This document shows, piece by piece, positions 1 to 10,779 of a stretch of DNA of 64,000 bases. The notes beneath the pieces are model-generated. The model searched no databases and was not told the DNA's origin. It saw nothing but the letters and a program-made list of their open reading frames with translations. Position numbers and translations under genes: made by a program. How positions within the stretch are numbered: the stretch's first letter is position 1; every line of letters starts with the position of its first letter. This stretch comes from Bremia lactucae (taxonomy: Eukaryota > Oomycota > Peronosporomycetes > Peronosporales > Peronosporaceae), in NCBI RefSeq assembly GCF_004359215.1, contig NC_090613.1, positions 3,443,173 to 3,507,172 of the forward strand. Reading direction: 5' to 3'.

Positions 1-1064
1 GACGAGGTAAAAGGATATCGTGTGCTTTTGAAGAAAGAGAGAGTGGTCATTGTCACTCAGAATGTGAATATATCGAGACATCACAATATTCACATATACA
101 GCGAGATATTAATGTCGAAAATGGCGATGACATGGTGATGTTAGAAGGAGATGAGAGATTGTTGCGCAAAAAACTACTCGTTATAAGACTCAGAAGAAGA
201 GGTACAAGGCCTGGCAGAGATCGCGGAATGAAACGCGCTCGATAGCAAGTGTTTCGCTGGATGATGATCATCAAAAGGAGATCATTACGACGGAAGTGAA
301 TCTTATCACTGAACGTGATTCATTGAATTAAGGAGAGGCTATAAGAAGCCAAAAGTCGGATGAAAGGGAAAATCTATGGACGAAGAACTGTCTGCTTTCA
401 GCAGACTTGGCGTTTTTGGAGTCATTAAATGTCCCAAGGACATAAATGCCCTGCGTTGTAATTGAATATTTAAGACGAAGGCTGACGCACAGTTAACATT
501 GAGCGTTTTAAAGCCCGACTTGTTGCTTGTGGAAACGAGCAGAAATTCGTAGTTGATTCCTTTTAAACATTTGCTGCAGTCATGAATTTGGCGACAGTCA
601 AAATTATTTTGGCTTCGGCGGTTATTGGAAAAGCTCCTGCTCATCTTGGCGATGCGCGAAATGCCTATGCGCAAGCTGACAAGGAAAGCGGATTGGAAAT
701 AAACCTGCGTGTACCAGGCGAAATGTTTTTCACGATCGAAGAGCTTAAACAGTTTGAAGCTGAGACTGGCGACGTTTTAGTTTATGCTAAAGTTATAAAA
801 GACTTTGTATGCTTAAGAGCAGGCTGGGCGTATGTGGAGCAGCTGCTTCACGACAAGCTCACTGAAGCTGGGTTCTCGAGATACGTTACTGATATGTGTC
901 TATACCGCAAAGCAATCGATGGAGACATAACACTTGTTGGTGTTTACGTCGATGACCTTTAAGTAACATCGACTCGTGCTGATCTGATGAGGCGTTTTTG
1001 TTAAGTCTTACATCGCTGTCGATCAAGCAGCTTGGACGCATCAGCAAATTTCTCGGTATGCAGA
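1..1064 (+). pseudogene. Ty1/copia fragment: integrase-RT linker and reverse transcriptase
   Basis: Decayed Pol of a Ty1/copia retrotransposon. The first 80 bases encode a linker segment (DEVKGYRVLL...) that recurs at 56761-56860. The longest open stretch, 582-962, reads as the middle of a copia reverse transcriptase, with a DARNAYAQADKES-type segment and ending in the catalytic VYVDDL. A stop follows immediately at 960-962. A further conserved segment (GRISKFLGMQ) is readable near 1029-1058, just before a gypsy LTR sequence begins. There is no long intact frame, so this is a dead fragment. The assignment to copia rests on motif order; the exact family is unknown. Confidence 0.75.
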
Positions 1065-1611
1065 ATGGGGCACTACTGACTTGTACTGCTTCTGTACAAG
1101 TCCACTTCGCACTACCTCAGTGCGAGTTGTACCTCACGTCACTTCACGTAAACTAGTACGTGCAGAGAAAGACTCTCTTTAAAACACTTGCTTTAAAGAG
1201 GGTTAACTAAATACTGTATTATTATAATTAAGTTCTTCTGTTCTATCTACTTGAAAACGAGCTTAATTATTAACTAATACAAAACATGTAATAAAGTCTT
1301 ATCCGTCTTTCTCTTTGCGCGCGTCCAGCGCTGACTGGACCGCGGAGAAAGTAGATATAATGGTCTATATCTACCAATGGATAAGCTTTTCGAATTTTAC
1401 CATGTAAAGTAATATTCTTCAAATATTCTCTACCATTTAGATAATATGTTAATTAACAATCTTTAAGTGTTTATTTCATGCAACGATACACCCCGTTACA
1501 TCACCCCTCCCTTAAACGACAATCACTCTGACTGTCATTAGGAAGAGTGGTCACTATAAGACCACTTTATTAAAAATGATGTTGATTGGTCAGAATTATT
1601 ACTTTTATTCT
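1065..1611 (-). mobile_element. Ty3/gypsy LTR plus adjacent 3' internal end, minus orientation (family A/B)
   Basis: On the minus strand the LTR starts at 1500 with TGTAACGGGG and runs down to about 1065, where its terminal TGTTACA-complement end has been lost. Bases 1501-1611 match, in reverse complement, the sequence just upstream of the 3' LTR of element B (27290-27397), including the polypurine tract. It is therefore the 3' end of a gypsy element lying in or next to copia sequence. No target-site duplication could be recognised. Confidence 0.75.
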
Positions 1612-2450
1612 ATCGCAGGGTTAACAAGTCTCATATTCGCAACAACAGAATGGGTTGGCTGAGCGGGCTAGAGGAATGCTCAGCCATATGCAATTGGACA
1701 AGATTTGGTGGGCTGAGGCGATGAACACAGCAGTCTTTATGACAAACCGAGTTCCATCTGTCAGTCACCCGACTACGACTCCATTTGAGTTTATCTTCGG
1801 GTAAAACCTGACCTCTCTGAGATGTAGGTATTTGAGTCTAAGGGATATGCACATGTCGACAAGTCAAAGAGGATCAAGATGACCAAGAAGGCGATTCAAT
1901 GTATTTTTCTAGGTTACTCGGAACAAATCAAGCGGTTTCGTATATAGGATGAAGATGCTAAGAGGGTGACGTACACGAGATCGGCGAATTTTGGTGAGCG
2001 ACCACCACTTCAGTACGTAAAACATTACAGCAGATTAACTGACCAAGAAATTCGCGCTGTTCATGATGAAGACGTTGTTTCTCTCCATTTTAAGCAGATA
2101 AGAGGTATGGAAGACGTGGACATGGAAATGGATGACAGTCACAATATACATGAGGAGAGTCGCGTCCAATATACACGTCCAACAACGATGTCTCTACCAC
2201 CGAGATGCAACATTGAATTGGACGGACTCGTCGGATCTAATGTTGTAGACCCCATGTTTGAGATTGATGATGTTACAATGATTAAAGAAGATCAGGAATC
2301 AGCTGAAGAAGTGTCAAGACCAGGGCAAATGGTGATTAGACCAAGTCAACGAACAAGTGTTCAAACATCTCAAACAAATCGCGATGGGTCCATTTGTATC
2401 GGTGCAAAATGGACAATTTAAAGCGCTGGTACCAGTGGGTGGTACAGGTG
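1612..2450 (+). pseudogene. Ty1/copia fragment: integrase C-terminal half and linker
   Basis: Around 1645-1800 the sequence reads QQNGLAERA, then WWAEAMNTAVFMTNRVPS and TPFEFIFG, across stops. This is the conserved C-terminal part of a copia integrase core. A 151-residue open frame (1966-2421) continues as the acidic linker between integrase and reverse transcriptase. Because RT sequence lies upstream (1-1064) and integrase downstream, the two pieces are not one collinear element. Decayed and probably inactive. Confidence 0.7.
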
Positions 2451-2482
2451 AGAAACTTGATCATGGAATAGATGAATGTCAT

Positions 2483-2919
2483 TGTAATGGGTGTATAGTT
2501 ACATAAATTAACACTTAAAGGTTGTGAATAAGGATAATATCTACAAGGTAGAGAATATTTGGAGAATATTACCATACATGGTAATATTCTATAAGCTTAT
2601 CCATTGGTAGATATAGAAAATAATATCTACTTTCTATGCGGTCCAGTCAGCGCTGGACGCGCGCAAAGAGAAAGACAGATAAGACTTTATTACATATTTT
2701 GTATTAGCTTTTAATTAAGTTAGTGTTAAGTAGATAGAATAGAAGCACTTAATTATATTTATACAGTTTTTAATGAACCCTCTTTAAAGCAAGTATTTTA
2801 AAGAGAGTATGTCTCTGCACGTACTGGTGTACGTGAAGTGACGTGAGGCACCACTCGCACTGAGGCAGTGCGAAGTGGGCTTGTACTGAAGCAGTGCAAG
2901 TCAGTAGTACCCCGTTACA
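2483..2919 (+). repeat. 5' LTR of element A
   Basis: 437-bp long terminal repeat starting TGTAATGGGT (a variant of the family start TGTAACGGGG) and ending CCCCGTTACA. Similar copies lie at 20090-20527, 27398-27826 and, on the minus strand, 1065-1500. Near the 3' end it carries inverted-repeat pairs such as TCGCACTG/CAGTGCGA. Confidence 0.85.
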
Positions 2920-2920
2920 C

Positions 2921-2936
2921 CTGGTAGCACTTTGTA
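2921..2936 (+). promoter_or_regulatory. Primer binding site of element A
   Basis: TGGTAGCACTTTGTAG lies one base after the LTR end, the usual place for the tRNA primer binding site. The same sequence follows the 5' LTR of element B. The core TGGTAGCACT is shared with elements C and D. Confidence 0.6.
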
Positions 2937-2969
2937 GTCCTTCCAAGGACCACAGTTCCATCATCTAAC

Positions 2970-3950
2970 ATGGACATGTCAGATGATAATGGAAATACGC
3001 ATCACGTTTTGTGTGATAGCTACTCCTTTCTAAGTGACATAGAAAGGAGTGCGGTCGAACGAATAAGTTCAACCGTAGAGAACGATGTCAACTTGGCCAT
3101 GCTGTCCGGCTTGGACAGAGATGCCCTCTATATAGTCATCGCCAAATTCATACAACATGAACTTGACGAGGCGAAGGCGAAGGTAGCCTTGCTAAATCAG
3201 CAAGGCTCTCAACAGGCAGAATTGTTAAGGTTACAACAGGTACAGACCCCTGTACCTGGGATGACGTACACGCGTCGCCCCGAAACCTTAAAGATTGACA
3301 TCTCTAAGAATAAAGGAGTCGAAGAAGACTCCCTTTTAAGATGGTTTGTCGAGTTGGACGATACCAAGGAGGCTCGTCACATCGTCGACGAGGAAATGCA
3401 AGTCGCATTTGCTTAGTAAATTTGGCAGGTCGTGCCAAAACTTGGGCACTAGGCCTAAGTTGCGCAACCCTTATGTCTTTTTAGTCGCTAGAAGCTTTTA
3501 AAGCCCGGCTCAAACTGACGTTTGAACCGCCTAGGGCTCAGTTTAGAGCTCGATCAGAGCTTCTGAAACTCAAGCAAGGCAAGCGGGATGTTAACTCTTA
3601 TGCCCAGCACAAACGACTCTTAGCGAGTTGTATCACAAACAACCAAGTTCCTGAACACACGTTATTTACGGTGTTCATGCAAGGTCTTACGGATGGTCCT
3701 GTTAAGACCCGCCTGTTCCGCTTGGAACTGGATACACTTGAAGAAGCAATATCCGTTGCGGAACAGGGGGAGTTTAGCTTGAGACAGGCTCAAGCTAGTT
3801 CGTCATCATATCGTCCTCCAAAACGGCACGAACTGGGAGAACCAAAACCTATGAACCTCTCTTATGTCAAAAGCGAGAAACCTCGCTTTTCGAACAAAAA
3901 GCGATTGCAAAAATGCAACTGCTGTCAAAATTTAGGGCACTAAGCTCATG
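2970..3950 (+). pseudogene. gag of element A (broken)
   Basis: Starts at an ATG at 2970 with 148 open codons, then a stop at 3414. A second frame (3671-3943) carries the C-terminal half, ending in a CCHC zinc-knuckle remnant (CNCCQNLGH, then a stop, then HEC around 3915-3957). The middle, around 3420-3670, is homologous to a retrotransposon capsid but runs through stops. The nucleocapsid knuckle and its place after the primer binding site support gag. Not functional. Confidence 0.75.
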
Positions 3951-4141
3951 AGTGTAGTGCTCCACGCCCACTACCGAGAGGAACTGAGCGTAAATATGGA
4001 CTGAATGCCAAAAAGGGCAACGGTCGCGGGTCCGACGTTGTTGCGAAATCACAACAGCGAGGTGGACCGCCAAAAAACGGTCCGGTTCAGTAGGAGCAAC
4101 GCCCTACTGGTCTAGCAACCTCAAGAGAATTTGCAAATCTC

Positions 4142-4759
4142 TTGACTAAAGTTGCTCCAGACACACAATCATTATGTGTCTCTGCACCTGGTGATGAGGT
4201 ATCCCTCATCACCTTGAAATTGAAAGTGACAAATGATTTGTCACTCAGAGCCCTAGTGGACTGCGGAGCGTCGAATAACTTTATTCGTCGCCAGTCACTA
4301 GAGGGTCGTAGGCTCAAATATGCTGAGCGCGACATCCCTCCAACAAGGATGACGGTGCGTCTAGCGACAGGCGCATCGATAACAGTAATGAAACGTGTAG
4401 TGAAATTTCACTACACGTTTAGAGATTTACAGTATAATGATGAGTTCATCGTACTGGATTTGGATGACAAGTTTGATGTCATCCTAGGCTTACCTTGGCT
4501 CAGAAAAAATGAGCAAAGGATCAGCTGGCAGCATCGATCCGTAAAGATGCCTGCCACTTGTTCATCAGATGGCCATCTGATGAACGTCTTGGAGCGTTTA
4601 CAAGCGTGTGGATGTACTACGAGTGAAAGCGATGGCCTCACTTGTGGTACGGTCGTTAGCACGACTGCACAAGGTCACAGTGTGATTACTTTTACCCTGT
4701 GGAGTCAGCTGCCGGCGGCTGTGCGAATGCACAGAAAGCCTCGAAGGTCCACCACTTGA
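4142..4759 (+). pseudogene. Aspartic protease region of element A
   Basis: A 205-residue open frame with the retropepsin-like active site ALVDCGASNNFI (about 4250-4285; family consensus D-S/T-G, here D-C-G). It is followed by ATGASI and the DVILGLPWL segment typical of gypsy proteases. The open frame has no ATG at its 5' boundary and stops at 4757, so it was once part of a longer Pol. It contains two long perfect palindromes (4391-4420 and 4560-4585). Confidence 0.75.
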
Positions 4760-5339
4760 ATAAGTCGAGTGGGTTGAGACATAAATGTACGCCTAGCGGG
4801 CGACATTCAAGGAAAATACCGGTAATCCAAATTGGACACAACGATAATCCTAGGTCGAGGAGATAGTCGACCGTAGAGGACCCGACTGTAATAGCGCAAC
4901 CGAAAGATGTTGAGGGAATAAGACACGTACTTGAGGAGAAATTTCCACAAATAGTTAATGCTGAAGTGACTAGACTTCAGCATTGCGAGGGATCCCTCCG
5001 CAGCCTGTGGATAAATCCCAGGAAGAAACCGTGACATTGAATGTCTTGGTTAATGACGGATTAAAAGTAGGCGCTTATACTCTTAATCTGTATGCGAATC
5101 CGAAATTAACTTCGGAGATAACTCAAATACCAACCCTAGATCCCAAGCGGTTCGTGAGAGATCTGCATAGTGGTAGAATCAAGCAAATCTGCGTACACGT
5201 CACAGAGGACGAATACGTAACCGATATACGGTCAGCAGTTTGTTTTTGCAGAGAACGAACAGGTTCTCAGCAGCTCCGATGGACGAAGTATCCACGATAG
5301 GAAGACTCGGATTGAGAGATATACACTTCAATCCTGGGA

Positions 5340-6466
5340 GTCACTCAAAATAAATCTTTTATACAAGGATTTGATTGAATTATGGGATGTATTCCCTGAA
5401 AGGCTCCATGCGAGTTGCCTAAGGATAAAGGCACTCGACATTAGATCGAGCTCAAATCGGGCTCGAAGTATTGTGTCATGAAGCAGTGGCCACTGCCTCG
5501 TGAAAAAGTACTTGCGATCGATACATTCTTTGTCGATCAATTAAAAGCGGGTCATTAGAGGGCGTCAACCTATCCAATAGTTCTCCGACCTTCCGTGTGC
5601 GAAAGGCCTCAGGAGGGTGGTGGATAGTGCACGCATTCAATATAATGAATGCTGCAACAATACCGGCTCAAATGCCGATACCTAGAAAAGACGTAATAAT
5701 AGATGGTATGTCTTAGAGTACCATCTTTTTGTCTATAGATCTGATGGATGGATTTTATCAGATCCTTATGCGTGAACGGGAGATCACGTACACAGCAGTG
5801 AGCACTCCCAGCGGTATGCTCTGAGAAGGGCTTGTAATGTCACAGGGGCTTAGCAAAGCTCCTGCAACATTCAGCAGATGCGTAACAAATCTTTTGAGAC
5901 AGGTTTTTGACAATACATTCATCCATAGCCGGGCCGACGAAAAGACGGACGTAAAAGTTCATAAAACTTACAGTCGTCAGGTTCTTACACATATGAAAAA
6001 GCATAAGTTGTACGCAAATCTCAAGAAGTGTATATATTAGCTGATAGCGAAATACGAAATACCTTTTCGGTGCATCGTCGGTAAACCCGGCGTGCGCCCT
6101 GATCCCGAAAAGATCAAGGCAATTACCGATTGGCCAGTTCCAGTCGATGTCAAGGGACTTAGAAAGTTCCTTGGATTAGCGGCGTACTTGCACAAGTACT
6201 CTCGCAATTATGCAGAGATGACAGTTCATCTCTCTCGTCTCTTGAAAAAAGACGAGAAATGGTTATGGAACGCTGATTGTCAGCGTTCGTTTGAAGGTAT
6301 CAAGCAAAGCTTGATGCAATCGCCCATCTTCGCGATTGCAGATCAAGACAGACCATTCCATGCCGACCCGATTTCGAGCCGGCTGCGCGTTCCAACAGTG
6401 AAAATAATCCCACTGTTGCAACACTCATTTCAAGTGTTCTGTCATCAACCTTGTTTGATGACTTAA
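5340..6466 (+). pseudogene. Reverse transcriptase of element A (inactivated)
   Basis: Recognisable gypsy RT blocks: GLSKAPATFSRCV (5850-5890), the KLYANLKKC block (6006-6036) and the connection segment RPDPEKIKAITDWPVP (6093-6140) with FLGLAAYLHKYS. The catalytic Y-F-D-D box is changed to VFDN (5908-5919) and several residues before it are missing. A TGA replaces a conserved Trp codon near 5821. The RNase H domain that should follow 6360 is deleted. Element B carries the same RT lesions. Confidence 0.8.
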
Positions 6467-6479
6467 AAAAAAGCCTACG

Positions 6480-7665
6480 AAGAAGATAAGGGTCCGTTGC
6501 GTTTATTGGATTATCAGATAAATGCATCCGATAATACTTTTTTAATATTTACCGGCTTTATATCGATCGTCATCCGATCGATACACAACACGCAACGGCA
6601 TATTGTATTTCACAGCCCTTGCAGGCGACACTCCATCCCAAATCCCAATGATTTGCGCTTGCGCATCATGTATGAGCGTCACGATGCACCAATAACTGGG
6701 CATCGTGGACGTGAGAAAACTTAACTCACAGTAAGTCGCGACTTTTATTGGCCCCGCCAGTATCAGTTTATGCGCAAGTACGTTCGTGCTTGCGAAGTAT
6801 GTCAACGGGTGAAGCCCAGCCCTTCATCCCGTGCACCTCTCCAACCTCTACAACTTCCAGCAGAGTGTTGGCAGTCCGTATCTGTGGACTTCGTCTTCGG
6901 ATTTCCCGAAAACGACCACAAAAATAATGGAATCCTTGTTTTTGTAGACAGATTCAGCAAGATGGTGCACCTTGCTGCGGTACCAGAGTCGATTACGGCT
7001 CCGGGTTGTGCCCGTGTCTTTATCGACACGGTATTCAAATTCCACGGTTTACTCCGTGAACTGGTCTCGGATAGAGATCCACCGTTATCGGCGGAGTTTG
7101 GCAATCCGTATTCTGATCTCTCGGAACACGGCTGACTATGTCAACATCCGATCACCCAGAAACGGATAATCAAACAGCGTCCTCGAAGAGATACTTCGAG
7201 GTTACGTCCAATCGTATCCGAATTGGAGCGAGTTTTTACCGATGGTCGAATTCGCCATCAATAATTCGGTGCATGCGTCTACAACGCATACACCGTTCTT
7301 TGTGAATGGCTTACGCCATCCTCGCATACCGACCCAATTAGAGGGATCCTCTAGTCTAAGGGGGGGGGACTCGCAGGAGCAAAACCAATTCTGGCTCATG
7401 CTCAACACGCGTCGAAAATAACAACGACGCGAGTGATGTCAATGTCGAAGAAAACGACATCGAAAATGAGATTGATCTCATGGCAGTACGCACTAAGCGT
7501 ACTGAAAAAGACAAAACAAATGAGTTAGCGGAAGAGTTTCTGCTAACTCGAGAATCAATTATCCGTTTCGTTCAGGATTCTATTGCTAACGCAGTGGACC
7601 GACAGAAATGGAATGCAGACAAACATGGAAGAGCAAATGTTAATTCATTCAAATTAATGATCTAG
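6480..7665 (+). pseudogene. Integrase of element A
   Basis: A zinc-binding remnant (CEVCQRVKP at 6790-6820) is followed by the catalytic core with SVDFVFGFP, FVDRFSKM and VSDRDP (to about 7085). A frameshift near 7110 puts the last part of the core (TSDHPETDNQT) in another frame. Order and motifs fit a gypsy integrase. Not functional because of the frameshift and stops. Confidence 0.78.
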
Positions 7666-8460
7666 TGCTACTCTCTACGGTAAACTTACCTAAACGATTA
7701 GTCACTAATGTGGGTAGCATTAAACTACTACCCAAGTTCATTGGGCCTTTCCGTGTACTGCATCGAAGAGGCAATGCGTACACAATAGAATTGCGACGTA
7801 GGATGCGAACGCATCCTACGTTTTACGTTGGTCGGCTCCGGCCGTACCATCAGTACGCGGCTTCTTCCGAGGACGGATTTGACCACTCTTTACAAGAATA
7901 CCCAAAAGATTATTGTGATCGCGAACCAGATTTTCATGTTGAACCTGAAGTTTCTCAGGCCGGTTTCGAAGATCCTCGAAGCTACGATGAGCTGACGACA
8001 GCTCATCGCGGACAGCATGATACTTCCGCTCGTACTCCAACAAGGAGTACGCACTCTTCGAACGGTCTTCCAACCGCTCGATATGGTGAGCCTGCACCGT
8101 CTGCTCCAACGAGCGACGCTTACCGCGCTCGTGGTCAAGTCCCTCCTCCAAATCATGGAGGAAGCGATCGAGTTTGTCGACCATCGACACTAGATCCGAC
8201 ACATGGGTCGGATTTAATTTTCACTCCTCCGCCACAACCATTGGTGAATTTCCAAGGCTGTCAACGTTTCCTTGTGGAACGTATACTCCGTGATGTGAAG
8301 GGGTAGCGAACAAGTTATCTTGTTCGCTGGTGCGGTTTACAACCTTCACATGACAGCAGGGAGCCTCGTTCCCAGCTGGTTGTTGACGTTGAGAGCCTCG
8401 TCCGTCAGTATGACGAGACCCATCCAATGGATCATAAGGTCTATCAGAAAACACGCGCCT
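7665..8460 (+). pseudogene. Integrase GPY/F module and C-terminal chromodomain of element A
   Basis: The open frame 7665-8306 begins in the integrase C-terminal module (KFIGPFRVLHRRGNAY, THPTFYVGRLRPY), runs through a Pro-rich linker and enters a chromodomain (QRFLVERIL at about 8262). After a TAG at 8306 the frame continues as TSYLVRW, SHDSREPRSQL and VRQYDETHP to about 8455. Chromodomains at this position define chromoviruses and target integration to chromatin marks. One stop and a few substitutions make it defective. Confidence 0.75.
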
Positions 8461-9030
8461 CTGGCGCCTGTAAATCGATGGCAAAACGTCAATCTCATCG
8501 CGCATCTCGATAGAGATGCGAGCCCTTCCCCTGGATCACTGGTGACCCGGCGAGGACGCCGGAGGAGATCGCTGCCCGCGACGCTCTTCATGAGCATTAC
8601 CTTACGCCGAAGGTAATGACGCGAAGCCAGTATCTGACGCGTTTACGTGATCAAGCTTGTGGGGCTTCGGTGACCTGCATGAGAAAGATTCTGATCGTTT
8701 TGTTTCCAAACGAAACAAGGAGTGAAAACGAAGTCTCATTTGAGAACTGGGTTCACCGGGCCCGCAAACTCCGTAATATCTGGAATATCAGAGAGTCTGC
8801 GGATTAAGGTGAAGCTTCGCTTCGACTTCGCTAAGCTTTAGGCCAAAGGCCAGTTACGTTCAGCATTTATGCCACAAAACGAAGTAAGGCTAGCCGATAT
8901 TTCAGTGCTACGGTTGACCGTACAACCAAGGATCGAAGCCGCACTGAGGCTTTAGATCCACCTAATCCCACGTTTAGTAGTGGGAAGCGACGTTTGACGC
9001 GAGTTGACCCTCAGCTTGGAGCTCAAAAAT

Positions 9031-9180
9031 GTCAACGTTGTACGGGCAATCTTGCCGAAGAGGTACCTCGAACTCCCAAGAGTTTTTGGAAGAGGGTTAC
9101 CCTAGCCACTTCACCAGATACTAGTATTGACCCTCACGACGACGTCGCTTTAAAAGTTTCTCCACATGAAACTGAAGGTT
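9031..9180 (-). pseudogene. Chromodomain of element D
   Basis: The minus-strand frame reads QFHVEKLLKRRRREGQY, stop, YLVKWLG, stop, then SKNSWEFEVPLRQDCP. This is a clear chromodomain fold signature (aromatic cage region plus YLVKW and SWE). Two in-frame stops. It follows the integrase C-terminus by about 270 bases. Confidence 0.7.
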
Positions 9181-9445
9181 TCCCCGCGCATCAAGCGGTG
9201 CGGGAGGGGGCCGAAATTTCGGCGGAAGCATTTGATGCTCAACGACACGAGGTGCAACTTCTTCGTGAGGTCCTTGCTCGGGTTGGGAGCTCTTTTGAGG
9301 CGGTTCGGGCGTCTTTCGCCGAAATCGCTTTTACCACGTAAAGAGGGCCAGTTGGATATCCTGGTGAGGATGCAACAATCTGCGGCACGACCGCCTGTCT
9401 CGGCGCAAGCGCCTTCAAGTCCAAGTGGGAAGGGTCCCGATATGG

Positions 9446-10760
9446 CTAAAGCAAGCCAACGTAAAACACTGGATGTGTACGCAGCTTGTTGGGAAGGTTT
9501 AGCGTATAAGCTAGGCCCTTCTTGGCCACGAACGTAAATGGTCCAATAAAGCGCGGGCGAAATTTGGTCTTGAAGACCGCGGATACCAAGTTGGTAGGTA
9601 GGTTCTTAGCGTTTAGTAAAACTCGGTCTCCGACCATATACGAATTAATACAGTTTCTGCTTTTGGCATCTGCTTCTTGTTTTTGTTTGTCTTGGCTATC
9701 AGCCATCGTATCTCTTACATGTCTTAAGATACTAAATCGCGTCGCGAGAAACTCGCTTACTTGTTTCCGAACGGTAACAGGGCTGATATCAGCAAGCCTA
9801 TCGGCCGATTCTCCCCCACCAAGCCCTTAACCCTGCAGTGGTATCGTTAATGGAACGCGCGGTTGGTAAGACCGTTTACATAGAACACAGTATAGCCTGT
9901 AGAGGCATGAACAGCGTCATTGAACGCAAACTCCACTACTGGGAGCATTGAGCTCCAGCGCTTTGGTGTCTGAGCACACACGCTGCGTTAAACGTCTTCA
10001 ATGACGCGATTGACAAGTTCAGTTCGACCATCGGTCTGTGGATGGTCCGCAGTGGACATCTCCAATCTGGTTATAAGCACTCGGAAAATTGATTTCCAGA
10101 TTTACCCGTAAAATCGGGGATCCCGATCAGAGATAATTGCCACTGGCAAACCATGTTTTCGAAACACGCGATCGATGAACAGCTTAGCTGTACCGTCTCC
10201 ATCAATGGAATCTGGCACGGCTGCTTAGTAAGCCATTTTGCTCAAACGGTCAACAAAGACCACTATACCGGAGTTACCGGCTGAATCTTTCGGTAGCCCA
10301 AAGACGAAATCCATACTAATGGACTCCCACAATCCTATGGGGACGGGAAGACTCGCCAGTGGCGCAGCAGCATGTGTCGAGGGTTTAATCCGTTGGCACG
10401 TTTCGCATGTGCGAATATATGTGCTGACCCATTTTTAAAGTTTGGGCCACCGACTCTGGCCTATGAAGCCGTAGGTCTTTTCTCAAGCGAGATGACCACC
10501 AAGGACAGTATCGTGTGCCTCATATTGGATCCGGTACTTCACCTCCTCATCATGAGGAACAATGACACGCGGAGGGTCCGCGATGTTTGTGCAACAGGTT
10601 GTTATCGATAGAAATCGATGTAACCTTGCACGCAAACGTGCCGCCAATTTAATACCCAATTTGAGTCCTATAACGCTCGTAGCAGAGCTGCACACTGTTT
10701 ATCCTTGGCGTAAGCCGAACTGATTAATTCAGGAATAGGTGACGAGATAGTCGTTGAATG
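9446..10760 (-). pseudogene. Integrase of element D
   Basis: Reading the minus strand from about 10700: a zinc-binding region remnant, then a catalytic core with SMDFVFGLPKDSAGNSG (about 10315-10265), VDRLSKM, ISDRDPRF (near 10125) and TADHPQTDGRTELVNRV (near 10045-9995). The C-terminal module contains FIGPFTFVAKKGLAYTLNLP and THPVFYVGLL (9550-9446). The catalytic acidic residues are visible, but the frame is broken by several stops. Confidence 0.75.
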
Positions 10761-10779
10761 AGAATCTCATAATCCGGCC

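Larger units (their letters stand above)
2483..8531 (+). mobile_element. Ty3/gypsy chromovirus element A, 3'-truncated
   Basis: Collinear LTR, primer binding site, gag, protease, reverse transcriptase, integrase and chromodomain. This order is diagnostic of the Ty3/gypsy chromovirus lineage. Close sister of element B (20090-27826). The RNase H segment is deleted: sequence jumps near 6360 from the equivalent of B 23922 to about B 24285. The homology with B ends at about 8531, directly after the chromodomain, where it abuts element D in the opposite orientation, so the 3' LTR is missing. Stops and frameshifts occur in every domain, making it inactive. Confidence 0.88.

Noticed and set aside
7816..8505. 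A long antisense frame (about 230 codons with one TGA) opposite the integrase tail and chromodomain of element A, with a similar frame in B.
   Set aside because: The sense strand encodes a recognisable integrase module and chromodomain at the same place. The antisense similarity between A and B is expected from nucleotide identity alone, and the antisense frame in B has different stops and a frameshift.
8620..9537. Plus-strand frames (8616-8807, 8994-9341, 9166-9537) as an extra domain of element A.
   Set aside because: The minus strand of the same interval encodes the chromodomain and integrase tail of element D, so the plus frames are shadows.
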